A stretch of DNA of 64,000 nucleotides from Faunimonas pinastri (lineage in GTDB: Bacteria > Pseudomonadota > Alphaproteobacteria > Rhizobiales > Afifellaceae). Location of the stretch: assembly GCF_900110915.1 (NCBI RefSeq), contig NZ_FOFG01000004.1, positions 124,001 to 188,000 on the forward strand, written 5' to 3'. The notes under the pieces were generated by a model. The model was not told where the DNA came from, did no database searches, and was given only the letters and a program-made list of their open reading frames with translations. This document shows positions 52,651 through 62,151 of this stretch, one piece after another; the stretch's first letter is position 1; every line of letters begins with the position of its first letter. Made by a program: the position numbers and the translations under genes.

Positions 52651-55600
52651 TAGCCGGGCGGCGTGCCGGCTGCCGGGCCGCCGGATGCTGCGCCCGGATC
52701 GTGCGAGGGCCCGAGATCACGCAAGGGGCTCGAATCCTGCAAAGGAAACGACTTGCGCAGGATCTGGTCGAGCTTTTCCGAATCCTGTTCCACATTCCGG
52801 GTGCCGGCAGCGGGTGCCGGCACGCGCGGCGTCGGTCGCGGCTCCGGGGTCGGCGGCGGCGCTGTCTCGGCCTGTGGCGGTTGGCTGGGCGGGTTGGCCT
52901 GTCGGCTGTCGGGCTGCGTTTCCGGCATTGCCGGCCTGCTTGCGGCGGAAGGGCTGGCCGAGGAGGCGTCAGGTGCCGCCGGGGGCGGCGTTGCCTCGGC
53001 GGCAGGTGCGGGTTCAGGCTTCGGCGGGTGGGCCTCGACCTCCCGCTGAGCGGCCTGCTGGCGCTCCAGCTTCATCAGGCGGTCGAGCCTTTGCTTTTCC
53101 ACAATATCCGCCTGCAGGGTCTCGATTTCGTCCACCTGACGGCTGAGCGCGCGCACGTTCAGGAAGCTCACGAGCGGGCCGACATCGATCGAGCGACGCG
53201 GCGCGGCGGCGGGTCCGTCGAAGTTCAACACAACCTCGGGCCGGGTCTCGCCGAGCTTCTTGTCCGTCGTGGGCATCTTCAGCGACCAGGAGCTGGCGAG
53301 ATGCATGCTGTCGAGATCGAGGGTGGCGGTCGCAAGGCCGGTCAGTGGCTGCGCGGTGAAGGACAGCGCCGGAATCCGGATTTCGCCCGAGCCGACCGAG
53401 AACGAGCCCGTAGCATGCGGCACGGCGATGGAGCCGTTGCCGAACGTGCTTCCGAACGTCTTGCCTATCGTGTCCTTGTTGATCGCGAGCCCCGCATCCA
53501 CCGCATGGATCGTGTTGCGGAATGCCGCCGGATTGATCGCCGGAAACACCGCGCCGTCCAGCGTCAGAGTACCGCCGCCGTTCAGCGCGGACACCAGTTC
53601 GGCGATCGAGCGGCCGTGGCTGCTGACGTCCAGCGAGCCGGCCACCGTGCCGGAGCCGACGGGCTTGCCGCCCTGCGCCCAGACGAGGTCGCCCAGCCGC
53701 GCGCCGTTCAGCGAAGCCCGCAGCGTCACGTTCGCCTCGCCATTGTTCATGCCGGACTGCAGCATGCCCTTGAGCTGGCCGCCCGCGAGGCTGGCCGTGA
53801 GCTGGCCGATGTCGAGCTTGCCGCCGGCATAACCGAGGTTCATCGCGGCGTCGCTGCCGCTGATGCCGGAACCCAGGTCGATCTTGGCAGCCGAGACTTT
53901 CAAATCGACGCTCACCGGCCCCGGCAGCGCACTGGACAGGCTGCCATCCGGCCACTTGCCGTCGATGAAACGAGGCGGAACGCCGACGAAGAAACCGACG
54001 AGTTCCGGCAGGTCGACCGTGCCCGTACTGATATCTCCGGTGAGCTTCTGCCCGGCGGAGAGGTCCGCCGCCAGCGAGCCCTTGAGATCCGCCCCGTTCA
54101 GCGTGCCCGAAACAAGCCGCAGCTGCAGGGCGCTGCCCTTGCCGGTAAGCGGTCCATGCAGCGCCAGCGAGTGTCCGGCGCCGAGATCCGGCACGGCCAT
54201 GCCCGCCATCATCAGCGCGGGATCGATATCGGCGGTGCTCGCATCGAGCCGGCCCGAAATCTGCACCGACTCGCCTTCCACGGCGCCGGCCGTTCCATCG
54301 AAGCTCGCCTTGATCCCGGCGAGATCGCCCTGCACGTTCAGCGCGCCGATGGAATTCAGCGCCCCGCTGAAGCTCACCTTGACGTTGGCCGGGCCGGAGC
54401 GCTCGACGGGCACGGGAGCAAGGCCGAACTGCCGCAGCAACGTGACGCTGTCATCGGCGGCGATCACCCCATCGACACGCCCCTTGATCGCGGCGGGCTC
54501 GTTGACGCTGCCCTTGCCGGACGCGTTCAGCGTGACGCGCGTGCCGGCGAAGGTGCCGTTGACGTTGAGGCTCAGCGCCTCCTGATCGTCGATCTCGAAG
54601 GAGATGTCGGATTTGGCTGGGGTGAGCGCCGGCGCGAGGGCGGCGAAGCGAAGTGCCGCCGGATTGTCGGGCCTGACCGTCGTCAGGAACGCGGCCGCCG
54701 CCTTCAGGTCCTGCGCGGAAACGGAGGCGTCGATCCGACCCTGGGGCTTGCCGAGCGGGTCATGGATATTGCCGTGCGCGTTGATCTGCGCGCCCGCGAA
54801 ATCGCCGATCGAGAGATTGCTGATATCCAGAGCGTTGGCGTCCATGGTCGCCTGCACGGCAACCTTGCTGGCCTCGAAGCCGCTGGCGACGAGCTTGTCC
54901 GTCTTGAGATCGAGCAGCATCTCCGTACCGTCCGGGCGCCACTGGCGTCCGGTCACGAGATGCAGGAGCGCGCTGCCTTGATCGATATCGAAGCGGTCGG
55001 CCTGAAGATTGGCCGCGACGAAGGTCTGGTTGTTTTCCGGGAAGTGCCGGAAGGAAATGGCGCCCCGCACCTGGCCCTCGCCGAGCCCGGCCTTGATCGA
55101 AGAAAGCTTCTGGATGCGCGGACGGAGATCGAGATCCGCCTCCACGGAGAAGGGCGAAAGGCCAGCCGCCGCGGCGGGATTGCCCTGCCACCATCCGGCA
55201 AAAGCCGCCGGCTGATCGCAGGTGAGCTTGCCGTGGCCCTGGAAGGCCGTTTCCTCGCCGGGCAGAAGCCCGCCGCTGAGGCTCGCCTGCGTGTTGCCCG
55301 GCAGGAGCGCGCTCGCCCGGCTGAGGCGCCAGCCGCCCTTTTCCGGCGCGATTTCGGCGGCGACGTTCTGCATGACATTGCCGCCGATCACCACACTCTT
55401 GGCGGCGAGGCTGAGCGTGCCGGGCACGGGCGGCAGCGGCGCGGCGCGGGCCAGCGCGACGAGGCGGTCGAGCGCGGTCTCGACGGAAACGGGATCGTCG
55501 ACTGAGCCGCCCAGCGCCCGGTCGACATCGATCTGGTTTGTCCCGATGGAAGCATCGAAGCGCGCGGCGGGACCGAGCGCGGCAGTGGCCTTGCCCTCCA

Positions 55601-56465
55601 GGATCAGCGCGCGGCCGGGCGGGCCGTAGTTCACCTTGATCTGCGGCAGCTTCAGCGACTGCGCGTCGAGTTCCATGTTGGCCGTGGCGGAAAGGGCCGC
55701 CCAGGGCGACGGATGCTTCTCGTCGGCGGGAGGCTTGATACCGGAGAGCGCCGCCGTTCCGGTGAAGCTCGGCACCTGCCCCGCCGCCAGCCGCAAGCGA
55801 CCGTCGAACAGCGTGGAAACCGGGATGCTCGCCGGCGTGACGGAAACCTTCACGGGCAGGTCACCCGCGGGGGTCAGGGCGCCGGCGCCGAGATCCACGT
55901 CGAATGGCTGGCCTTCCAGCGAGAACTGCGCCCGCATCCGGCCCGGGCCTTGCAGCGACTGCGCGCTGATCTGCGCCGCGACCTGCTCGGCGTGCCAGCG
56001 CCGCCCGGTGCGGCTGTCGGTGATATCGGCCCTGCCGCCAGTCAGGGAGACGTTGGCGAGCCCTACATTGGCGAGGTCGATGGGCGGGCGCTCGGGCCCC
56101 GCGGCGCCCGGTTGAGAAAGATCCGCGAGATCGAAGCGGAATGTCGGCCGCTCCACGTCCATCTGGGTGATCTGGAAGCGGCCGCTGAAAAGCGAGGAGA
56201 GTTCGAGCTCGGCGCGGAAGCGCTCGACGCTGACCTGCGCCTTGCCCTCGTTGCCGATCCGCACATCGGTGAAGCTCAGGGTGGGCGTCGGCAGGATCCG
56301 AAGTTCCGCCTTGCCCGCGACCGTCACCGGCACGCCGAGATAACGGCTCCCCTCCCGCTCGAAGGTCGTACGGTAATTCGTCCAGTCCACGAAGTAGGGG
56401 CCGACCAGAGCCGTCACGAGGACGGCGATGATCAGGATACCGACCGATATGAAGATCTTGTTCAG
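52650..56465 (-). CDS. AsmA-family envelope biogenesis protein
   Basis: About 1,271 residues. The first helix reads NKIFISVGILIIAVLVTALV and is followed by the AsmA hallmark GPYFVDWTNYRTTFEREGSR and PTPTLSFTDVRIGNEGKA. A long beta-rich region has repeated DLSGSLS-like strands, the C-terminal AsmA domain lies near ALNGGGTLTLDGAVFPAINP, and a Pro/Ala-rich tail follows. The first standard start, GTG 56417, would remove half the membrane helix. CTG 56465 sits 5 bases after GGGAGGGGAGGG and is used here. Such proteins bridge inner and outer membrane for lipid transport. The final stop lies at the edge of the IS remnant. Confidence 0.85.
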   Translation of the reverse strand: MNKIFISVGILIIAVLVTALVGPYFVDWTNYRTTFEREGSRYLGVPVTVAGKAELRILPTPTLSFTDVRIGNEGKAQVSVERFRAELELSSLFSGRFQITQMDVERPTFRFDLADLSQPGAAGPERPPIDLANVGLANVSLTGGRADITDSRTGRRWHAEQVAAQISAQSLQGPGRMRAQFSLEGQPFDVDLGAGALTPAGDLPVKVSVTPASIPVSTLFDGRLRLAAGQVPSFTGTAALSGIKPPADEKHPSPWAALSATANMELDAQSLKLPQIKVNYGPPGRALILEGKATAALGPAARFDASIGTNQIDVDRALGGSVDDPVSVETALDRLVALARAAPLPPVPGTLSLAAKSVVIGGNVMQNVAAEIAPEKGGWRLSRASALLPGNTQASLSGGLLPGEETAFQGHGKLTCDQPAAFAGWWQGNPAAAAGLSPFSVEADLDLRPRIQKLSSIKAGLGEGQVRGAISFRHFPENNQTFVAANLQADRFDIDQGSALLHLVTGRQWRPDGTEMLLDLKTDKLVASGFEASKVAVQATMDANALDISNLSIGDFAGAQINAHGNIHDPLGKPQGRIDASVSAQDLKAAAAFLTTVRPDNPAALRFAALAPALTPAKSDISFEIDDQEALSLNVNGTFAGTRVTLNASGKGSVNEPAAIKGRVDGVIAADDSVTLLRQFGLAPVPVERSGPANVKVSFSGALNSIGALNVQGDLAGIKASFDGTAGAVEGESVQISGRLDASTADIDPALMMAGMAVPDLGAGHSLALHGPLTGKGSALQLRLVSGTLNGADLKGSLAADLSAGQKLTGDISTGTVDLPELVGFFVGVPPRFIDGKWPDGSLSSALPGPVSVDLKVSAAKIDLGSGISGSDAAMNLGYAGGKLDIGQLTASLAGGQLKGMLQSGMNNGEANVTLRASLNGARLGDLVWAQGGKPVGSGTVAGSLDVSSHGRSIAELVSALNGGGTLTLDGAVFPAINPAAFRNTIHAVDAGLAINKDTIGKTFGSTFGNGSIAVPHATGSFSVGSGEIRIPALSFTAQPLTGLATATLDLDSMHLASSWSLKMPTTDKKLGETRPEVVLNFDGPAAAPRRSIDVGPLVSFLNVRALSRQVDEIETLQADIVEKQRLDRLMKLERQQAAQREVEAHPPKPEPAPAAEATPPPAAPDASSASPSAASRPAMPETQPDSRQANPPSQPPQAETAPPPTPEPRPTPRVPAPAAGTRNVEQDSEKLDQILRKSFPLQDSSPLRDLGPSHDPGAASGGPAAGTPPG

Positions 56466-56490
56466 ATCGCCCTCCCCTCCCGTGCGGCGT

Positions 56491-57894
56491 TCAGGTCCGC
56501 ATGATCTTCCCGGGGTTCATGATGTTGAGCGGATCGAGCGCCCGCTTGATGGTGCGCATGACATCGACCGCGTGGCCGAGTTCATGCTCCAGATAGGCCA
56601 TCTTCCCCTGGCCGATCCCATGTTCCCCCGTACACGTTCCATCCATGGCAATGGCACGCTTGGCAAGGCGGGACATCAGGGTTTCCGCACTTTCCAGTTC
56701 CTTTGCGTCCTTTGTGTCGACAAGGACGCTCAGATGGAAGTTGCCGTCGCCGACATGGCCGACGATGGGGGCCAGGATACCGAGTTCGGCAAGATCGGCC
56801 TGCGTCTCCGCCACGCAATCGGCGAGCCGGGAAATCGGCACGCAGACATCGGTGGAAATAACGTCGACGCCCGGTCGCAGGCCCTTGGCCGCCCAGTAGG
56901 CGTCATGCCGCGCCTGCCACATCCGGGCGCGGTCCTCCTCACGGGTGAACCACTGGAAGCCGGAGCCGCCGAACTCCCCGGCGATCTCGCCGAAGTTCTC
57001 CGCCTGCTCCTTCACGCCTTCCGGCGTGCCGTGGAATTCCAGGAGCAGCGCCGGGGTTTCCGGCAGGTCGAGCTTGGCGAAGGCATTCGTGGCCTTCACC
57101 TGCAGTTCGTCCATCAGCTCGATCCGCGCGACCGGGATTCCGTACTGGATCGTGGCGATAACGGCGTTGCACGCTTCCGGCACGCTCGGGAACGAGCAGA
57201 AGGCCGAGGATACCGCCTGCGGGATACCCTGCAGCTTCAGCGTGAGTTCCGTGATGATGCCGAGCGTGCCTTCCGCGCCGATCATCAGCCGCGTCAGGTC
57301 GTATCCGGCCGAAGTCTTCTTGGCGCGGTTCGCGGTCTTCATCACCGAGCCGTCCGCCATCACGACGGTGAGGTTCAGGACATTGTCCTTCATCGTGCCG
57401 TAACGCACGGCATTGGTACCGGAGGCCCGGGTGGAAGCCATCCCGCCCAGCGTCGCCTCAGCGCCGGGATCGATGGGGAAGAAGAGCCCGAGATCGCGGA
57501 GATGCTCGTTCAGTTGCTTGCGGTTGACCCCCGGCTGCACCACGCAGTCGAGATCCTCGGCGTGAACCTCCACGATGCGGTTCATCCGCGTCATGTCGAG
57601 GGAAACGCCGCCGGCCGGCGCATTCAGCTGGCCCTCCAGCGAGGAGCCGGAACCGAAAGGCACGATCGGCGTGCGGTTCGCCGCGCAGATCCGGACGATC
57701 TCGCTCACCTCTTCCGTGCTCTCGGGATAGAGAACCGCGTCCGGCGGCTGGTTGCCGACCCAGGTGGTCGTGTGCCCGTGCTGCTCGCGAAGAGCCTGCG
57801 CCTGGCTCACCCGATCGCCGAAACGCGCCTTCAGAGCGGCGATCGTCGCGGCAATGCCGCTTTCGTTGCGAGGCAGAAATTCAGCGCGTCCCAT
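56491..57894 (-). CDS. FAD-linked oxidase, D-lactate dehydrogenase (cytochrome)/GlcD type
   Basis: 467 residues from the ATG with GAGGG five bases upstream. The FAD-binding PCMH domain has PIVPFGSGSSLEGQLNAP and GAEATLGGMASTRASGTNAV; the C-terminal flavoprotein domain has IVGHVGDGNFHLSVLVDT and GTCTGEHGIGQGKMAYLEHE, the conserved GEHGxG motif. This is the layout of D-lactate, glycolate or D-2-hydroxyglutarate dehydrogenases; D-lactate is the best guess. It ends 25 bases before the AsmA CTG start. Confidence 0.92.
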   Translation of the reverse strand: MGRAEFLPRNESGIAATIAALKARFGDRVSQAQALREQHGHTTTWVGNQPPDAVLYPESTEEVSEIVRICAANRTPIVPFGSGSSLEGQLNAPAGGVSLDMTRMNRIVEVHAEDLDCVVQPGVNRKQLNEHLRDLGLFFPIDPGAEATLGGMASTRASGTNAVRYGTMKDNVLNLTVVMADGSVMKTANRAKKTSAGYDLTRLMIGAEGTLGIITELTLKLQGIPQAVSSAFCSFPSVPEACNAVIATIQYGIPVARIELMDELQVKATNAFAKLDLPETPALLLEFHGTPEGVKEQAENFGEIAGEFGGSGFQWFTREEDRARMWQARHDAYWAAKGLRPGVDVISTDVCVPISRLADCVAETQADLAELGILAPIVGHVGDGNFHLSVLVDTKDAKELESAETLMSRLAKRAIAMDGTCTGEHGIGQGKMAYLEHELGHAVDVMRTIKRALDPLNIMNPGKIMRT

Positions 57895-58080
57895 GGCGTC
57901 CCTCAAGGAGAGCCGGCTTCCCGATGAGCCGGTCCATCGTTCTCGCCTCTTTTGCGACTTCACATCGTCGAAGGGCAAGCCCGCAAGCGCAATCTGGCGG
58001 ATTGGCACAGACCGGAGAGGGAATAAGCCTGCGCCGAAAGGAGAAGACGGGGGGGTCACGACGGGGTATCGCCGGATTCG

Positions 58081-58599
58081 TCAGCCCGTCTTGTCGCGCC
58101 AGGCCGGAACGAGCGCCCCGTCCCCGCCCAGAACCGGATCGGTCGCCGGGAGCGGCAAATGCTTGATGGCGGCGGCGGCCTTTTCGATATCCGAGCTTTC
58201 GGGCCGGATCACGCGACCGTTCTGGCCGGGTGGATAGGCCCCGACGATGCTGAAGTCGGACGAGGCGGACAGGCGCTTGTGGCCGGTGCCGGCCGGCAGC
58301 ACGACGACGTCGCCCGCTTTGAGATCGACCTCGATCCGATTATCGCCGCCGAGCCCGATCTTCGCCTTGCCGGAGACGACGCCCAGCACTTCGTGCCCTT
58401 CCGTGTGGAAATGCCAGTAGGCGAAGACGCCGTTGACCCACGTGCCCTCCCAGCCGTTGCGCTGGAAAAGCGTCTGGCAGCCTTCCGCGAAGCAGTCGCC
58501 CGCCTTCAGCGCGTCTCTATAGAAGAGCACCGGCAGGCTGTTGTTGGGAATGCCGCCATCCGGCTCCAGCGAGAAGATCTCAACATCCGCTTCAGCCAT
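58081..58599 (-). CDS. Cupin-domain protein
   Basis: 172 residues from the ATG after GGAGGGGCGGA. A single cupin barrel is shown by AYWHFHTEGHEVLGVVSGKA (metal-binding His residues and Glu) and GDVVVLPAGTGHKRLSASSD (second motif with His). It binds a metal and perhaps a small sugar or acid. Role unknown. It lies 72 bases downstream of the dienelactone hydrolase gene on the same strand, so cotranscription is possible. Confidence 0.9.
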   Translation of the reverse strand: MAEADVEIFSLEPDGGIPNNSLPVLFYRDALKAGDCFAEGCQTLFQRNGWEGTWVNGVFAYWHFHTEGHEVLGVVSGKAKIGLGGDNRIEVDLKAGDVVVLPAGTGHKRLSASSDFSIVGAYPPGQNGRVIRPESSDIEKAAAAIKHLPLPATDPVLGGDGALVPAWRDKTG

Positions 58600-58671
58600 T
58601 CCGCCCCTCCGAAAGCCCGGCGGCAAAGGCGCCGCCGGGCTCTAACGCGGAGAAGCCGAACCGGCTCCCGG

Positions 58672-59505
58672 TCAGCTTCGCGCGGAGAGATACTGGTGCA
58701 GGAACTCCGTCGTCCGATCCCAGGCGAGCTTCGCGTCCTCCGCGTCGTAGCGCGCGCCGGTCGGGTTGGCGAAGGCATGGTCGGCATCGTACCAGTAGGC
58801 GGTGAAGAGCTCCGACTTGCCGGCCTTCTTCAGCTCCGCCTCGAAGCCCTCGACCATCTCCTTGTTGATGTGATCGTCCTCGGTGCCGAACTGGCCGAGC
58901 ACCGGGCAGTGAAGGTTCTGCAACTCGCCAGCTTTCTTGGCGACGCTGCCGTAATAGACGACGCAGGCATCGACGGGCGCGGCCAGCGCCGTATTCAGCG
59001 ACCAGCCGCCGCCGAAGCACCAGCCGACCGTGCCGACCTTACCGGTGGAATCCTTGTGCCCCCGGAGATAATCGACCGCCCCCGCCAGGCTCTCGGTCGC
59101 TTCCTTGGAATCGACCGCCTTCATGGCCGCCTGCGCCTCGTCCGGGCTCCTGGCGACGGTTCCGCCGTAGAGATCGACGGCAAGCGCGATGTAGCCCTGC
59201 TCGGCCAGCTCCGCCGCGACCGACTTGATCTGGTCATTGAGCCCCCACCATTCGTGGATCAGGATGACGGCCGGCGCCGGCAGCTGCTTCGGCATTGCGA
59301 TCACGCCGGACACCTTGCCGCCCGTCTTGGTGGTCACGTTGACCGGCTCAAGCCGTGCCGCCTGCGCATGCGCGAGATCGGGGAAGGCCAGCACGGTCGC
59401 CAGCGGCAGCGCCATCGTTCCCGCCAGAAAGGCGCGGCGATCCGTCTCCGCCAGCGGGATCGGCGGCATGTCCCTGTGGCTTCCGCATCCGTCGAGTGTA
59501 CACAT
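58672..59505 (-). CDS. Dienelactone hydrolase family protein, Tat-exported
   Basis: 277 residues from ATG 59505 (GGGAG upstream). A twin-arginine signal is visible at ETDRRAFLAGTMALPLATVL followed by AHA, so export in folded form is expected. The alpha/beta-hydrolase domain has ILIHEWWGLNDQIKSVAAEL, the nucleophile Cys in VGTVGWCFGGGWSLNTALAA, Asp in LGQFGTEDDHINKEM and His in YDADHAFANPTGARYD. The Cys-Asp-His triad is typical of dienelactone hydrolases; the true substrate is unknown. Confidence 0.93.
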   Translation of the reverse strand: MCTLDGCGSHRDMPPIPLAETDRRAFLAGTMALPLATVLAFPDLAHAQAARLEPVNVTTKTGGKVSGVIAMPKQLPAPAVILIHEWWGLNDQIKSVAAELAEQGYIALAVDLYGGTVARSPDEAQAAMKAVDSKEATESLAGAVDYLRGHKDSTGKVGTVGWCFGGGWSLNTALAAPVDACVVYYGSVAKKAGELQNLHCPVLGQFGTEDDHINKEMVEGFEAELKKAGKSELFTAYWYDADHAFANPTGARYDAEDAKLAWDRTTEFLHQYLSARS

Positions 59506-59713
59506 GGCGTTGCTCCCTTTTGGCCAGAGACGAAGGTCAGGGCGGCGATCATAGCGCCGGATCGTCACGCCGTCGCCTCACCGAAACGCGACGGCCCTCA
59601 TCCCGATGCGAAGTCGCCCCGCCGTTCCCATATGAAGGCGACCGGCTTTGGTTGGGCCTCGCCATCGGGCTCATGTTGCCGTATTGTTCTCCGAACTCAT
59701 GTCTTGGGAATCG

Positions 59714-62137
59714 ATGTCCGAACCCGTCCGCCGCACCGACCTCACGAAACCTGCAACGGAGCTCGACGCTTCTGAGGGGGCTGCGGACGGTGCGCCGCGC
59801 CCGCCGAAACAGGGGATCGCCGCGCGTGCGATGGCGGCGCGATCGGGTCCCAGCCAGGCGTCGTTCTTCGACGGGATGAACCCGGAGCAGCGCGAGGCGG
59901 TGGAAACGACCGAGGGTCCCCTGCTCGTGCTGGCCGGCGCGGGCACGGGCAAGACGCGTGTTTTGACGACACGCATCGCCCACATCCTCGCCTCCGGCCG
60001 CGCCTATCCCTCGCAGATCCTCGCCGTCACTTTCACCAACAAGGCGGCGCGGGAGATGAAGAACCGCATCGGCCGGCTGATCGGCGAAGGCTCGGCGGAG
60101 GGCATGCCGTGGCTCGGCACGTTCCACTCCATCGGCGTCAAGATCCTGCGCCGGCACGCGGAGCTGGTGGATCTCCGGTCCGACTTCACCATCCTCGATA
60201 CCGACGACCAGATCCGGCTCCTGAAGCAGATCCTGTCGGCCGCCAATGTCGATGAGAAACGCTGGCCCGCGCGCCAGCTCGCCTCCGCCATCGACGGCTG
60301 GAAGAACCGCGGGCTCTCTCCCGACAAGGTGCCGCAGGGCGAAGGTTACGCCTATGCCAACGGCAAGGGCGCGGAGCTCTATGCGGAGTACCAGGGACGG
60401 CTGAAGGCGCTGAACGCCGCCGATTTCGGCGATCTCCTGACGGAGTGCCTGCGGCTCTTCCGCGAGCATCCGGATGTGCTCGCCGATTTCCAGAAGCGCT
60501 TCCGCTACATGCTCGTGGACGAGTACCAGGACACCAACGTCGCCCAGTATCTCTGGCTGCGGCTCCTTGCGCAGGGCAACCGCAACATCTGCTGCGTCGG
60601 CGACGACGACCAGTCGATTTATGGCTGGCGCGGCGCGGAGGTGGACAACATCCTTCGCTTCGAGCGGGATTTCGAAGGCGCCAAGGTCATCCGGCTTGAG
60701 CGCAACTATCGCTCCACCGGGCACATCCTCGCCGCCGCCTCCGGGCTGATCGCGCATAACGAGGACCGGCTGGGCAAGACGCTCTTCACCGAGACGGCGG
60801 AGCTGGGCGACCGCGTCGCCGTCACCTCCGGCTGGGATTCCGGCGAGGAAGCCCGCGCGATCGGCGAGGATATCGAGCAGCGGCAGCGGCAGGGCCACTC
60901 GCTGAACGAGATGGCGATCCTCGTCCGCGCGTCCTTCCAGATGCGCGAGTTCGAAGACCGCTTCATCACGCTCGGCCTGAATTACCGCGTCATCGGCGGC
61001 CCGCGCTTCTTCGAGCGCATGGAGATCCGCGACGCGCTGGCCTATCTCCGCGCGACGGTGAACCCAGCCGACGACCTCGCCTTCGAGCGCATCGTCAACA
61101 CGCCCAAGCGCGGGCTTGGCGCCGCCACGCTGCAGCAGATCCACGCCCATGCGCGCAGCCGCAACATTCCGCTGATGGCGGCGGCGGCCGAACTCAGCCA
61201 GTCTGAGGAGCTGAAGCCGAAAGCGCGGCAGACGCTCGGCGGCATCGTGCAATCCTTCGCGCGCTGGTCGGCACAAGTCCCCAACATGCGCCACGCGGAC
61301 CTGGCGGAAATGATCCTGGAGGAAAGCGGCTACACCGAGATGTGGCAGCTCGACCGCTCGGCCGAAGCTCCGGGTCGGCTGGAGAATCTCAAGGAACTCG
61401 TCAACAACATGGGCGACTACGAGTCGCTGCAAAGCTTCCTGGAGCACGTCTCGCTGGTGATGGACGCGGAAGGCGCGGAGGCGGAAGAAGCCGTTTCCAT
61501 CATGACGCTGCATTCCGCCAAGGGGCTGGAGTTCGATACGGTCTACCTTCCGGGCTGGGAGGAAGGCCTTTTCCCGCACCAGCGCTCGGTCGACGAGAAC
61601 GGCCGCGCGGGCCTGGAGGAAGAACGCCGCCTTGCCTATGTCGGCATCACGCGCGCCCGGCGGAAGGCGTCGATCTGGTTCGTGTCCAACCGCCGCGTCC
61701 ACGGCCTCTGGCAATCCACGGTGCCGTCGCGCTTCCTGGACGAATTGCCGGAGGACCACGTCGAGGTGTCGGAACCCGCAAGCTATGGCGGTTACGGCGC
61801 GGGCGGCATGGGCGGCTACGGCATGTCGCGCTTCGACCAGATGGAGCCCTTCAACTCCGCCTATCGCACACCCGGCTGGCAGCGCGCGCAGGCGAACCGA
61901 GACCGGGTCGATCCGCGCAAGCGCACCACCGCGTCCCGCCAGCCACTGACCATCGAGGGCGACCTGATCGCCAAGAGTGTGATCGGCGGCACCGCGAAGT
62001 TCGCCAAGGGCCAGCGCGTCTTCCACCAGAAGTTCGGCCCCGGCACGATCGCCGATGTCGACGGCAACAAGCTGACCGTGGACTTCGACAAGGCCGGGCA
62101 GAAGCGCGTGCTGGACAGCTTCATCGAGGAGAGCTGA
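59714..62137 (+). CDS. uvrD: ATP-dependent DNA helicase UvrD/PcrA
   Basis: About 807 residues. The start chosen is the ATG after GGGAATCG (MSEPVRRTD); ATG 59699 is an alternative. SF1A helicase motifs in order: LLVLAGAGTGKTRVLTTRIA (Walker A), VTFTNKAAREMKNRIGRLIG, FRYMLVDEYQDTNVAQYLWL (Walker B), CCVGDDDQSIYGWRGAEVDN, ERNYRSTGHILAAASGLIAH, IMTLHSAKGLEFDTVYLPGW and RRLAYVGITRARRKASIWFV. A Gly/Tyr-rich linker and a C-terminal Tudor-like domain (VFHQKFGPGTIADVDGNKLT), which binds RNA polymerase in PcrA, complete it. It unwinds DNA in excision and mismatch repair. Confidence 0.96.
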   Translation: MSEPVRRTDLTKPATELDASEGAADGAPRPPKQGIAARAMAARSGPSQASFFDGMNPEQREAVETTEGPLLVLAGAGTGKTRVLTTRIAHILASGRAYPSQILAVTFTNKAAREMKNRIGRLIGEGSAEGMPWLGTFHSIGVKILRRHAELVDLRSDFTILDTDDQIRLLKQILSAANVDEKRWPARQLASAIDGWKNRGLSPDKVPQGEGYAYANGKGAELYAEYQGRLKALNAADFGDLLTECLRLFREHPDVLADFQKRFRYMLVDEYQDTNVAQYLWLRLLAQGNRNICCVGDDDQSIYGWRGAEVDNILRFERDFEGAKVIRLERNYRSTGHILAAASGLIAHNEDRLGKTLFTETAELGDRVAVTSGWDSGEEARAIGEDIEQRQRQGHSLNEMAILVRASFQMREFEDRFITLGLNYRVIGGPRFFERMEIRDALAYLRATVNPADDLAFERIVNTPKRGLGAATLQQIHAHARSRNIPLMAAAAELSQSEELKPKARQTLGGIVQSFARWSAQVPNMRHADLAEMILEESGYTEMWQLDRSAEAPGRLENLKELVNNMGDYESLQSFLEHVSLVMDAEGAEAEEAVSIMTLHSAKGLEFDTVYLPGWEEGLFPHQRSVDENGRAGLEEERRLAYVGITRARRKASIWFVSNRRVHGLWQSTVPSRFLDELPEDHVEVSEPASYGGYGAGGMGGYGMSRFDQMEPFNSAYRTPGWQRAQANRDRVDPRKRTTASRQPLTIEGDLIAKSVIGGTAKFAKGQRVFHQKFGPGTIADVDGNKLTVDFDKAGQKRVLDSFIEES

Positions 62138-62151
62138 GAATTCCTCAGCTC

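Noticed and set aside
52701-55505. A 934-codon open frame on the plus strand
   Set aside because: It mirrors the AsmA-like gene. Its translation is Arg/Ala/Gly-rich with no motif or ribosome-binding site.
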